The translations under genes and the position numbers were made by a program. 64,000 bases of DNA from the NCBI RefSeq assembly GCF_001650875.1, contig NZ_LXYI01000089.1, positions 186,001 through 250,000 of the forward strand, read 5' to 3'. Positions 20,802 through 27,887 of this stretch are shown here, in pieces. Origin of the DNA: Sulfitobacter sp. EhC04 (GTDB lineage: Bacteria; Pseudomonadota; Alphaproteobacteria; Rhodobacterales; Rhodobacteraceae). The notes beneath the pieces are model-generated. The model ran no database searches. It was given only the letters and a program-made list of their open reading frames with translations, and had not been told where the DNA came from. How positions within the stretch are numbered: the stretch's first letter is position 1; every line of letters begins with the position of its first letter.

Positions 20802-21176
20802 ATGTATTACCTTGTTTACGAGCGAGACCCCTTTGTTCGCGCGGACATCTGCGAGGCTCTTGCCGCTGAATTTCCAGGCAAGCCAGTTGTGGAATGCGAT
20901 ACCCTCGAAAGCCTGGAACAGGGGTTTGCGGCCTATTCAGATCGGTTGCAGCAGGTCTGCGTCGCCTTTGCGATTTCGGCCGAGGATTCCGAACAGGAAC
21001 TGGACTGGCTTTCCAGGATGGCACCAACCGGTCGTCTTGTGATCCTCGCGGATGAAAAACCCGCGGATTTTCCGGGAAGTTGCGATACCGTGTACTTGTT
21101 CAAACCTTTCAGTACGCATGGACTGATCGCAGCTATCCGCGACGGCCTTTCTGACCAGCCTGCATCCCCGACATGA
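20802..21176 (+). CDS. Receiver-like domain lacking the phospho-acceptor aspartate
   Basis: A 124-residue protein that has the shape of a single CheY-type receiver: YYLVYERDPFVRADICEAL for strand 1 and helix 1, VCVAFAIS for strand 3, RLVILAD for strand 4, and YLFKPFSTHGLIAAI with the conserved lysine-proline of strand 5. The position where the phosphorylated aspartate should end strand 3 is occupied by alanine/isoleucine (about residue 57), so it is unlikely to be phosphorylated. It could be a pseudo-receiver that binds partners. Its 3' end overlaps the convergent holin-like gene by 44 nt. Confidence 0.7.
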   Translation: MYYLVYERDPFVRADICEALAAEFPGKPVVECDTLESLEQGFAAYSDRLQQVCVAFAISAEDSEQELDWLSRMAPTGRLVILADEKPADFPGSCDTVYLFKPFSTHGLIAAIRDGLSDQPASPT

Positions 21177-21501
21177 ATGCCAGAATGATCTGATGCAGAG
21201 TGCCCTGCAAATCACCGTTCTTGTGTTGCCTTGCCAGTTCCAACCTTTCCAGCTCTCGCCTGGCGGACCGGTTCCTGGCTGAAATCATGCTGATCGTGAT
21301 CAGACCCGCTCCGAAATAGATCCCGCCGATCACCGTCGCAGCGGTCAGGGCTGTCGATACGGTTGCCAGATAAATCCAGAATGCGGCTGTCAGAAAGCCA
21401 AGGCCAACGATAAGCAGCAATGAAGCGCCCAGACCGAGCACGGCAGTTTGCGCGGCCTGGGTAGCTTTCACCTGTGCTTTTTGCGCGAGGTGATCAAACA
21501 T
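21133..21501 (-). CDS. Holin-superfamily / DUF1469-like membrane protein
   Basis: 122-residue protein with two hydrophobic segments (LGLGASLLLIVGLGFLTAAFW and ATVIGGIYFGAGLITISMISA) between an amphipathic N-terminus and a charged tail, the layout of the putative Actinobacterial/phage holin (YqjE-like) family. It starts directly after the stop of the DUF883 gene. The DUF883 (YqjD/ElaB)-YqjE pairing is known in stress-inducible operons, which fits the EcfG-type promoter upstream. Confidence 0.72.
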   Translation of the reverse strand: MFDHLAQKAQVKATQAAQTAVLGLGASLLLIVGLGFLTAAFWIYLATVSTALTAATVIGGIYFGAGLITISMISARNRSARRELERLELARQHKNGDLQGTLHQIILAFMSGMQAGQKGRRG

Positions 21502-21816
21502 TCAGCGGCGCGCCGTCAGCAGGCCGATCAGAAACCCGGCACCGGCGGCGATACCTATTGCAGTCGCAGGCTGCGTGCGAATGAAATCCTCTGCCTGCTT
21601 TTGCGTTTCCTTGGCCCTTGCCTGCGCTGCGCCGCTCAATTCCGATGCTTTCAACTGTGCGGTGTCACGGACTTCGGTCGCCTTGTTCTGACCGTATGTT
21701 CCGATTGTGGAGGTCAGTGATGCGATGTCGTCTTTCAACACCTGCAACTGTTTGGAAAGGTCCTCGACCGTCACATCGCCAGTCTTGTTGTGGATCGCTT
21801 TGGTAACGTTCGACAT
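21502..21816 (-). CDS. DUF883 (ElaB/YqjD-like) protein
   Basis: 104-residue protein starting at ATG 21816 (MSNVTKAIHNKTGDVTVED); the frame extends further upstream but that part covers the promoter. A long amphipathic, alanine/lysine/glutamine-rich helix (LKASELSGAAQARAKETQKQ) is followed by a C-terminal hydrophobic anchor AIGIAAGAGFLIGLLTARR, as in YqjD and ElaB, which tether to the inner membrane and bind ribosomes in E. coli. An AGGAGT ribosome-binding site lies just before the start. Confidence 0.82.
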   Translation of the reverse strand: MSNVTKAIHNKTGDVTVEDLSKQLQVLKDDIASLTSTIGTYGQNKATEVRDTAQLKASELSGAAQARAKETQKQAEDFIRTQPATAIGIAAGAGFLIGLLTARR

Positions 21817-21859
21817 GTCATTACTCCTGTTTGATTTCTTGATCATCTGTCGGGGGATC

Positions 21860-21884
21860 AACGTCGCGCGCGGCCAATTGTTCC
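21860..21884 (-). promoter_or_regulatory. EcfG-type promoter of the DUF883 operon
   Basis: On the minus strand GGAAC (21884-21880), a 16-nt spacer, and CGTT (21863-21860) match the alphaproteobacterial general stress sigma factor consensus GGAAC-N16/17-CGTT exactly. It is 44 nt upstream of the DUF883 start. Confidence 0.8.
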
Positions 21885-21896
21885 GTGCATATGAGA

Positions 21897-21922
21897 AAGC
21901 CCCGCAATGCTCTGCGGGGCCC
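21897..21922 (-). terminator. Terminator of phyR
   Basis: GCCCCGC and GCGGGGC arms with an 8-nt loop, followed on the minus strand by TTTCTC, 26 nt after the phyR stop. Confidence 0.8.
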
Positions 21923-21947
21923 TTCAAATTCTCGGCTGTCGAGACGG

Positions 21948-22757
21948 TCAGGCGTTAAGTGTCTCTGTCGAGGAAAAGAACATGGCCTGCGAAACAGAGG
22001 AAACAACCTGCTCTACCGTGTAGGGTTTGGAAATCAGGAAAGCCGGTTCAGGCTTGTCACCGGTTAGCAACCGTTCAGGGAAGGCGGTGATAAAGATCAC
22101 CGGGCGGGTGCCCATTTCAGTCAGGATGTCATTCACCGCGTCGATGCCCGATGAATTGTCGGCCAGCTGGATGTCCGCCAGAATCAGGTCAGGAGGATCT
22201 TTGCGGCCCAATGCAACGGCCTCATTCCGGGTGCGGGCAACGCCGGTGATCCGGTGGCCCATCTCGGCCACGATGCTTTCGATGTCCATTGCGATGATCG
22301 CCTCGTCCTCGATGATCATCACCGATCCTGTCGCACTGTCCGCCATTTCACGGCGCGCAATCTCGACAAGTTCTTCCGCTTCTGTCTGCTCAACGCCGAT
22401 GATCTGCGCGATAGCGGAGAACGAGAAACCCTCGATGGTGTGAAGCAACAGTGCCTCGCGTGAATTATTGGTCAGCGTAGCAAGCCGGACCTGCGCCTTG
22501 GCCCGTGCGCCGCTTTCACCTTCTTCGATCGGCGCGCCTGCGCTGGCCCATATGCCGTACAATACCTTGAACAGACCCGTTCTCACATCGGTGCCGTCAA
22601 GAACGGACCGGTCTGCCAGAATCGCTTCCAGGGCTGCGGCGGCGAACATATCACCGCTTTGCTGGCTGCCGGTCATCGCGCGGGAAAATCTGCGCAGGTA
22701 CGGAATGTTTTCTCCCAATTCATCACTGATGTTGCGTGGCTCATTGGCATCACTCAT
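21948..22757 (-). CDS. phyR: General stress response anti-anti-sigma regulator PhyR
   Basis: 269-residue response regulator with the PhyR layout. The N-terminal half resembles an ECF sigma factor (YLRRFSRAMTGSQQSGDMFA as region 2; TLTNNSREALLLHTIEGFSF and IAQIIGVEQTEAEELVEIARREM as region 4), and the C-terminal half is a receiver with MIIEDEAIIAMDIE, phospho-acceptor Asp195 in LILADIQLA, and FLISKPY. When phosphorylated, PhyR of this family binds NepR through the sigma-like half and frees EcfG. It is divergent from nepR-ecfG, and its own promoter matches EcfG consensus. Confidence 0.96.
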   Translation of the reverse strand: MSDANEPRNISDELGENIPYLRRFSRAMTGSQQSGDMFAAAALEAILADRSVLDGTDVRTGLFKVLYGIWASAGAPIEEGESGARAKAQVRLATLTNNSREALLLHTIEGFSFSAIAQIIGVEQTEAEELVEIARREMADSATGSVMIIEDEAIIAMDIESIVAEMGHRITGVARTRNEAVALGRKDPPDLILADIQLADNSSGIDAVNDILTEMGTRPVIFITAFPERLLTGDKPEPAFLISKPYTVEQVVSSVSQAMFFSSTETLNA

Positions 22758-22785
22758 TTCGGCAGTCCTTTATTTAATAATTCTT

Positions 22786-22811
22786 GGAACCAAACGCGGC
22801 GTGCGCTGGTT
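22786..22811 (+). promoter_or_regulatory. EcfG-like promoter of nepR-ecfG
   Basis: GGAAC (22786-22790), 17-nt spacer, GGTT (22808-22811). The -10 has one mismatch to CGTT. It points at nepR (ATG 22865) and overlaps the phyR promoter on the other strand. Confidence 0.6.
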
Positions 22812-22818
22812 AAGTTCC
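22793..22818 (-). promoter_or_regulatory. EcfG-type promoter of phyR
   Basis: On the minus strand GGAAC (22818-22814), 17-nt spacer, CGTT (22796-22793), an exact match, 36 nt upstream of phyR. It is nearly a mirror image of the plus-strand promoter at 22786-22811. Confidence 0.82.
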
Positions 22819-22864
22819 AGTGTGGGTATAAAATATCTAAGATGAAGGTTGAAGAACCAGAGGT

Positions 22865-23029
22865 ATGTTTGTGAAAGCTGCGAAAAATGAGGATCGCGAA
22901 AGCGTTATCGACGAAAATTTGAAAAAGGTTTTCAACGAGACGCTGGAAGAAGGAATCCCGGATCGATTCAAGGACTTGCTGAGTAAACTGAAGCAGCAAG
23001 AGTCCGAGCGCGGTTCCGAAAATGACTGA
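22865..23029 (+). CDS. nepR: NepR anti-sigma factor
   Basis: Short protein of 54 residues from ATG 22865 (MFVKAAKNEDRESVIDENL). The core ENLKKVFNETLEEGIPDRFKDLLSKL has the NepR pattern of two amphipathic helices joined by the conserved VP/IPDRF-type turn. NepR sequesters EcfG and is titrated by phosphorylated PhyR. The last 8 nt overlap ecfG, so the two are translationally coupled. GTG 22871 is a possible alternative start. Confidence 0.9.
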   Translation: MFVKAAKNEDRESVIDENLKKVFNETLEEGIPDRFKDLLSKLKQQESERGSEND

Positions 23030-23579
23030 CATGAGCCCTCGCGATGAGTTGGTGGAGCATCTGCCGGCAATGCGTGCTTTTGCAATCAGCCTGACGCGGA
23101 ACGGGTCGCTGGCTGACGATATGGTGCAGGACACCCTTGTGAAAGCCTGGACAAATATCGAGAAGTTCGAACCGGGAACGAACATGCGTGCGTGGCTCTT
23201 TACCATCCTCAGAAACACCTATTATTCTTCTCGCAGAAAATCCAAACGCGAAGTCGCAGATGTCGACGGTGTGTTCACCGAAAGCCTTGCAGAGAAGCCC
23301 GCACACGATGGTCACATGCAGATGAATGACTTTCGTAAGGCGCTGGGCAAGCTGAAAGTCGAACAGCGCGAGGCCTTGTTGTTGATCGGTGCGTCCGGTT
23401 TCTCTTATGAGGAAGCAGCCCAGATGTGCGGTGTTGCTGTCGGGACAATCAAGAGCCGGGTGAACCGCGCGAGGGCGCAGCTGGCCGAGCTGATGGAACA
23501 TGGCGAAAACGAGTCGCTTGAAATGACGGACGATGCCACGATGTCCGTTATCTCTGCCTCCAAGGTCGCCAGTTTCTAG
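23022..23579 (+). CDS. ecfG: General stress response ECF sigma factor EcfG
   Basis: 185-residue ECF15-type sigma factor. Region 2 is AFAISLTRNGSLADDMVQDT and WTNIEKFEPGTNMRAWLFTI LRNTYYS; region 4 is LLLIGASGFSYEEAAQMCGV followed by GTIKSRVNRAR. These are the hallmark segments of EcfG. ATG 23022 sits inside the 3' end of nepR; ATG 23031 is an alternative. It should direct transcription from the GGAAC-type promoters listed in this window, including those of its own locus. Confidence 0.95.
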   Translation: MTDMSPRDELVEHLPAMRAFAISLTRNGSLADDMVQDTLVKAWTNIEKFEPGTNMRAWLFTILRNTYYSSRRKSKREVADVDGVFTESLAEKPAHDGHMQMNDFRKALGKLKVEQREALLLIGASGFSYEEAAQMCGVAVGTIKSRVNRARAQLAELMEHGENESLEMTDDATMSVISASKVASF

Positions 23580-23581
23580 CT

Positions 23582-25300
23582 ATGACTTCCGGGTTCTTTT
23601 CCGGAAGCCTCCTGAAAGGGCTGGCGGTCAGGGTCCTTTTCTTCCTGTCGCTCGCCCTGATGCCCATCGGACTGATCGCAATTGTCCAGACCTGGGAAAT
23701 TTCCAAACAAAACCAGACAAGCGCGGAACTGTCCCTGCTGGCGGTGACGGAACAGGCTTCATCGGCCGAGCGGCGCATCCTTCAGGAAGCGTTTGGCGCT
23801 GTGGATGCCCTGAGCGCCCTGGTCAGACTGTACCGCGATAATCCTTTGGAATGCAGCGAGTTGTTCCGTGAGTACCGGAACGCCACCCGCAATTACGAAG
23901 TTATCGGTTTTGTTCGGGTGGATGGAATGATGGAGTGTTCGTCATCCGGTGGCGTCTATGATCTTTCGGAACGGTCCTGGTTCAAATCTGCCATCGCAAA
24001 CCCAATCAGGGCCGCAACAACCGTGCGATTCGGTGCGGTGTCACGCAAACCGATCACAGTGGTTCAAGTGCCAGTGTTCGAAAATGACGAACTGATCGGC
24101 TTCATGGCAATTTCGATCCCTGCAGATGTCATCGCGTCTGAAGAGGAACCGGAACTGTCCCTCACGCCGCTTGCGATGGTGACCTTCAACGCGAAAGGCG
24201 ACATTCTGACTTCGGAACGGGGCATGGATGTTTCCGGCGTTGAAATGCCGGAAAATATTTCGTTGTCGGTATTTGCCGGGGCCGACACCAAGGTGTTCTT
24301 TGCCGAAAACGCCAAGGCCGTTAACCGCGCCTATGCTGTGCTGCCGATTGTGCCGGATGCCGTCTACGCGATGAGTGTCTGGCCCGAAGACACGCCGTTT
24401 CTGCAAATGGACCTGTCAACGCGGCTAAGTACCCTGCTGCCCGTCGCGATGTGGGCCGCGAGCCTGATCGTCGCATTCTGGGCGCTGAACCGGCTGGCGA
24501 TCCGGCACATCCGCAAACTTGGTCGTCAAATGCGACGTTTCGCGTTAAGCAGGACGTTGCCGCGTGACACGCTTGCCCCTTCCATTCCCACGGAACTGGC
24601 AGAGATGGAAACGGCGTTTGTGACGATGGCGGAATCCATCCTGCGCGACGAAGCGACGCTGGAAGACAGCCTGCGGGAAAAGAACATTCTCCTGAAAGAA
24701 GTCCACCATAGGGTCAAGAACAACCTTCAGCTTATCTCTTCGATCATGAACATGCAGATCCGGCAGGCCAAGAGCGAGGATGCGCGTTTCGTGTTGAGGC
24801 GGCTTCAGGAACGTATCCTGAGTCTCGCGACGGTACACAAGAACCTGTACCAGGATGACAACCTGGTGCGGGTCGATGCCAAGGTGTTGCTGGACGAGGT
24901 GATGGGGCAATTGCTGAAAGTCGGTCTGGGGCCGGGCGGGCATGTTAAGGTCACCCAGGATTTCGAGCGGATCAGCATTGATGCCGATGATGCCGCACCG
25001 CTGACACTGCTCACGTCAGAGGCCATTACAAATGCATTGAAATACCTTCCGCAGTCTTCGCTCGACGCCCGCCTTGACGCTTCATTGCGGCTGGTCAGCC
25101 CCGAAGAGGCAAAGCTGACAGTCACAAATTCGTTGGGTAAGGCACCAATAGCAACAGGCACCGGGCTGGGGTCACGATTGATCGACGCCTTTGCCCGCCA
25201 GTTGAATGGTCAGGTAGAGGTTGAACAAACCGAGAGCACATACACGTTGAATGTCACCTTTCACGTCCCGAAAACCGCCAAGCAGGTTTATGATTATTGA
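23582..25300 (+). CDS. Membrane sensor histidine kinase, HisKA_2/HWE type (PhyK-like)
   Basis: 572-residue kinase starting 2 nt after ecfG. A membrane segment at about residues 10-33, a periplasmic sensor region of about 250 residues with double-Cache character (YEVIGFVRVDGMMECSSSGG, DLSERSWFKSAIAN), a second membrane segment near 283-305, a short HAMP-like linker, and then the phospho-acceptor helix LLKEVHHRVKNNLQL (His375/His376) of the HisKA_2 family. The ATPase part has LTSEAITNALKYLP and GLGSRLIDAF. Position in the phyR-nepR-ecfG locus marks it as the likely kinase for PhyR. The sensed signal is unknown. Confidence 0.92.
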   Translation: MTSGFFSGSLLKGLAVRVLFFLSLALMPIGLIAIVQTWEISKQNQTSAELSLLAVTEQASSAERRILQEAFGAVDALSALVRLYRDNPLECSELFREYRNATRNYEVIGFVRVDGMMECSSSGGVYDLSERSWFKSAIANPIRAATTVRFGAVSRKPITVVQVPVFENDELIGFMAISIPADVIASEEEPELSLTPLAMVTFNAKGDILTSERGMDVSGVEMPENISLSVFAGADTKVFFAENAKAVNRAYAVLPIVPDAVYAMSVWPEDTPFLQMDLSTRLSTLLPVAMWAASLIVAFWALNRLAIRHIRKLGRQMRRFALSRTLPRDTLAPSIPTELAEMETAFVTMAESILRDEATLEDSLREKNILLKEVHHRVKNNLQLISSIMNMQIRQAKSEDARFVLRRLQERILSLATVHKNLYQDDNLVRVDAKVLLDEVMGQLLKVGLGPGGHVKVTQDFERISIDADDAAPLTLLTSEAITNALKYLPQSSLDARLDASLRLVSPEEAKLTVTNSLGKAPIATGTGLGSRLIDAFARQLNGQVEVEQTESTYTLNVTFHVPKTAKQVYDY

Positions 25301-25348
25301 ATGCGTACGCCGGGCCGGGGTTTTGCGGCAGCCGTGTCCGAGAGGCGT

Positions 25349-25374
25349 GGAACCAAATGTGCCGTTGTTCAGTT
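25349..25374 (+). promoter_or_regulatory. Possible EcfG-type promoter before a small membrane protein
   Basis: GGAAC (25349-25353), 17-nt spacer, AGTT (25371-25374): exact -35 and one mismatch in the -10. The start of the small gene is 34 nt further on. Confidence 0.5.
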
Positions 25375-25408
25375 GATCTGGTGACAGAAGCTACTGAAAG
25401 GACACAGG

Positions 25409-25546
25409 ATGAATGCTGATCTGTTCCTTGGTGGCTTGGCCGTACTAACCCTGGCGGCGATCGTTATCGTTGCAATGACCTCGGGTGGCTCCACCATCCG
25501 CTCTTTCGGGTCAAAGCAGGATCCCGACAACAATTCGCAAAGATAG
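25409..25546 (+). CDS. Small single-span membrane protein
   Basis: A 45-residue frame begins MNADLFLGGLAVLTLAAIVI and has one hydrophobic segment (about residues 5-24) followed by a polar tail rich in Ser, Gly and Asp. AAAGGA precedes the ATG by a slightly long spacing. No family recognised. It lies directly behind the stress kinase and has a candidate EcfG promoter and a downstream hairpin, so it looks like a separate stress-induced unit. Confidence 0.6.
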   Translation: MNADLFLGGLAVLTLAAIVIVAMTSGGSTIRSFGSKQDPDNNSQR

Positions 25547-25572
25547 GGCCGGTCGAGAGACCACCAATCAAA

Positions 25573-25612
25573 GGAAGAAGGGCGGCGCAGCAAGACGCTG
25601 TGTCGCCCTTCC
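25573..25612. terminator. Hairpin between convergent small gene and cupin regulator
   Basis: GAAGGGCG (25573 region) and CGCCCTTC (ending 25612) form an 8-bp stem, with the inner GCGCAGC...GCTGTGT partly paired. Its place between two convergent stops suggests a bidirectional terminator. Confidence 0.6.
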
Positions 25613-25621
25613 CGAGGTTTC

Positions 25622-26173
25622 TCAGAAGCTGGGAGGGGTGCAGGCGCTGACCACTTCGCACACCACTGTGCCAATATTCCGGAACCTGTGAGGCAGATGG
25701 CTTTCGAAAAGATAGCCATCGCCGACGTTCAAGACTGAGACGTTTCCATCCACCGTCACCTCGATAGATCCCCGGATCACAATTCCTGCTTCTTCACCTT
25801 GATGAGAAAGCGATTCCGGTCCGGTGTCCGCGCCGGGTGGATAGGTTTCATGCAGCACTTGCAAGCTGTGGTTCTCGATGTTCCCCAACTGGCGCAGTGA
25901 GACCTGGCCAGGCGATGCCGGAGAGACTTCGGTGAACTCTTCGGCTGCGTAGAAGAACTTGGGCTGATTGCTGTTCTCCAGGGTCGAGAAGAATTCGGCC
26001 ATGCTGATCGGGATGGCGTCCAGCAGGCTTTTCAACGAGGCCACTGACGGGCTGGTTCTGTTCATTTCGATCAGGGAGATCGTACCGTTGGTCAGCCCGG
26101 CCCGCGCGGCCAGTTCACGTTGTGACAAGCCGCGCTGTTTGCGGATGGTTTTCAGTTTATGCCCGATGTCCAA
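25622..26173 (-). CDS. XRE-family regulator with C-terminal cupin (PuuR-like)
   Basis: N-terminal helix-turn-helix (IGHKLKTIRKQRGLSQRELA then LTNGTISLIEMNRTSPSVAS) and a C-terminal cupin (ESLSHQGEEAGIVIRGSIEV, GDGYLFESHLPHRFRN), the layout of PuuR, repressor of putrescine use. The frame opens upstream at 26239, but TTG 26173 has a good AAGGGG site 7 nt before it and yields 183 residues beginning LDIGHKLKTIRK, the usual length of the family, so I prefer it. It is divergent from a GabT-type aminotransferase, a likely target given polyamine/GABA metabolism. Confidence 0.85.
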   Translation of the reverse strand: MDIGHKLKTIRKQRGLSQRELAARAGLTNGTISLIEMNRTSPSVASLKSLLDAIPISMAEFFSTLENSNQPKFFYAAEEFTEVSPASPGQVSLRQLGNIENHSLQVLHETYPPGADTGPESLSHQGEEAGIVIRGSIEVTVDGNVSVLNVGDGYLFESHLPHRFRNIGTVVCEVVSACTPPSF

Positions 26174-26286
26174 GGCAGCACCCCTTAGGCTGTTCAATGC
26201 GTTCTGCAAGCACCGGAAATCGGTGTCTGCGACAAGCAAAATCCGGCTCAGATGCCGTTGGCAATCCCTTAATCCGCAAATCTGTG

Positions 26287-26322
26287 ATTGACAATTATAT
26301 TAAACGGAAGGATAGCAATTTT
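26287..26322. promoter_or_regulatory. Candidate divergent promoter region of the cupin regulator and gabT
   Basis: AT-rich stretch between the two genes with TTGACA on plus (26288-26293) and TATAAT on minus (26299-26294). Neither has a well-placed partner hexamer, so the assignment is tentative. Confidence 0.3.
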
Positions 26323-26366
26323 TAAACGCGGCTGTGCGCGTTTTCAATCGAAAGGATGCTTTTTCA

Positions 26367-27779
26367 ATGTCCGATACCGCTAAGAAACCGCGCCGCAAGG
26401 CTGCCCAGAAAAAAACCACGAAGTCCGCTGCATCCGCGCAGGCTGTCGTGAAGAATATCGTTTCCGCCGCTGTTGCGGGCGCGGATGTCACCAACGCCCA
26501 GTTGATCGAACGGCGCAATGCTGCCGTGGCACGGGGCGTCGCCTCTGCCGCACCGATCTATGCGCAATACGCCGAAAATGCCGAACTCTGGGATGTGGAG
26601 GGCAACCGCTACATTGATTTTGTAGGCGGCATTGGCGTGTTGAACACCGGCCACCGTCACCCCAAGGTGGTTGCGGCTGCCAAGGCCCAGGAAGACCATT
26701 ATACCCACACGTCCTTTCAGGTCGTGCCCTATGGTCCCTACATCGAACTGGCGGAGAAGCTGAACGCACTTGCCCCCGGCGATGCGCCCAAGAAGACCCT
26801 GCTGGTCACCACAGGTGCGGAAGCCGTGGAAAACGCGGTCAAGATCGCGCGCGCGGCCACCGGGCGTCCGGGTGTGATCGCCTTTACCGGTGGTTACCAT
26901 GGCCGCACGCTGCTGACGCTGGGCATGACCGGCAAGGTCAGCCCCTACAAGAAGGGCGTCGGCCCCTTCCCGGCGGATGTCTTCCGTGCGCCTTTCCCCT
27001 CTCTCCGTGACGGGATCACCGTCGAGGATGCGATCACCGGCCTGAAGAACCTGTTCCTGACCGATGCGGAGCCGTCCCGCGTGGCGGCGATCATCATCGA
27101 GCCTGTCTTGGGCGAGGGTGGCTATACGCCTGTACCTTTCGAGATGATGCAGCAATTGCGCGATATCTGTGACGAGCATGGTATTCTGCTGATCGCGGAC
27201 GAGGTGCAGTCGGGCTTTGGCCGGACCGGGACATGGTTTGCAATCGAGCATTCCGGCGTCGTACCGGACCTGATCACTGTGGCGAAGTCCATGGCAGGCG
27301 GCTATCCGCTGGCGGGTGTGATCGGCCGTGCCGATGTGATGGACGCCATGGAACCCGGCGGCCTGGGTGGCACCTATGGCGGCAACCCCGTTGCCTGTGC
27401 CGCCGCGCTGGCTGCAATCGAAGCGATCGAGGAAGAGGGCTTGCTGGCACGTTCCACGGCGATGGGTGAAACCCTGAAGGCGCGGTTCTCCGAAATCGGT
27501 GCGCGCTCTGCACCCTATCGTTTCTGGGACATCCGTGGCCTGGGCGCGATGGTTGCCGTCGAGTTCGTTACAGATTTCGACAGCGCCAAGCCGGATGCGG
27601 ACTTTACCAAGCGGGTCATCGCACATGCGCTCAAGCGCGGTCTGCTGCTGCTGGGCTGTGGCATGCATGGCAACGCGGTGCGTGTGATGGTGCCTTTGAC
27701 GGCTTCCGATGCGATTGTCGAGGAAGGTCTGTCGATCTTTGAAGCGGCTGTTCAGGCGGCGGTTTCCGAAGAAGCCTGA
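26367..27779 (+). CDS. gabT: 4-aminobutyrate-type aminotransferase with basic N-terminal extension
   Basis: Class III PLP aminotransferase, 470 residues from ATG 26367. The catalytic part starts around residue 48 (LIERRNAAVARGVASAAPIY) and shows WDVEGNRYIDFVGGIGVLNTG, the PLP-phosphate region TTGAEAVENAVKIARA, LIADEVQSGFGRTG, and the Schiff-base lysine in VAKSMAGGYPLAG, a GabT pattern. The first ~45 residues are an unusual Lys/Ala-rich extension (AKKPRRKAAQKKTTKSAASA). The divergent PuuR-like gene suggests control by polyamine or GABA breakdown. A strong terminator follows. Confidence 0.92.
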   Translation: MSDTAKKPRRKAAQKKTTKSAASAQAVVKNIVSAAVAGADVTNAQLIERRNAAVARGVASAAPIYAQYAENAELWDVEGNRYIDFVGGIGVLNTGHRHPKVVAAAKAQEDHYTHTSFQVVPYGPYIELAEKLNALAPGDAPKKTLLVTTGAEAVENAVKIARAATGRPGVIAFTGGYHGRTLLTLGMTGKVSPYKKGVGPFPADVFRAPFPSLRDGITVEDAITGLKNLFLTDAEPSRVAAIIIEPVLGEGGYTPVPFEMMQQLRDICDEHGILLIADEVQSGFGRTGTWFAIEHSGVVPDLITVAKSMAGGYPLAGVIGRADVMDAMEPGGLGGTYGGNPVACAAALAAIEAIEEEGLLARSTAMGETLKARFSEIGARSAPYRFWDIRGLGAMVAVEFVTDFDSAKPDADFTKRVIAHALKRGLLLLGCGMHGNAVRVMVPLTASDAIVEEGLSIFEAAVQAAVSEEA

Positions 27780-27800
27780 CCTAAACAGTCTTAGACAGAA

Positions 27801-27830
27801 ACGCGCGCGGATTACCGCGCGCGTTTTGCG
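27801..27830 (+). terminator. Terminator of gabT
   Basis: Perfect 10-bp arms ACGCGCGCGG and CCGCGCGCGT with an ATTA loop, followed by TTTGCGTTT, 22 nt after the stop. Confidence 0.88.
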
Positions 27831-27838
27831 TTTGGTGT

Positions 27839-27880
27839 CGATTTTTTCGAAAAAATCGGTCCGGAATTTTCAAAAATTCC
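27839..27880. repeat. Double-palindrome intergenic repeat, copy 2
   Basis: The palindrome CGATTTTTTCGAAAAAATCG (27839-27858) and linker GTCC are identical to the copy at 3851-3874. The second palindrome GGAATTTTCAAAAATTCC (27863-27880) matches copy 1 in layout with changes that partly preserve pairing. It lies between convergent gabT and the FMN protein gene. Confidence 0.8.
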
Positions 27881-27887
27881 GACCCTT

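Noticed and set aside
26364-27668. 434-residue minus frame opposite gabT
   Set aside because: Shadow of a confident aminotransferase; His/Arg/Gln-rich composition typical of antisense reading.
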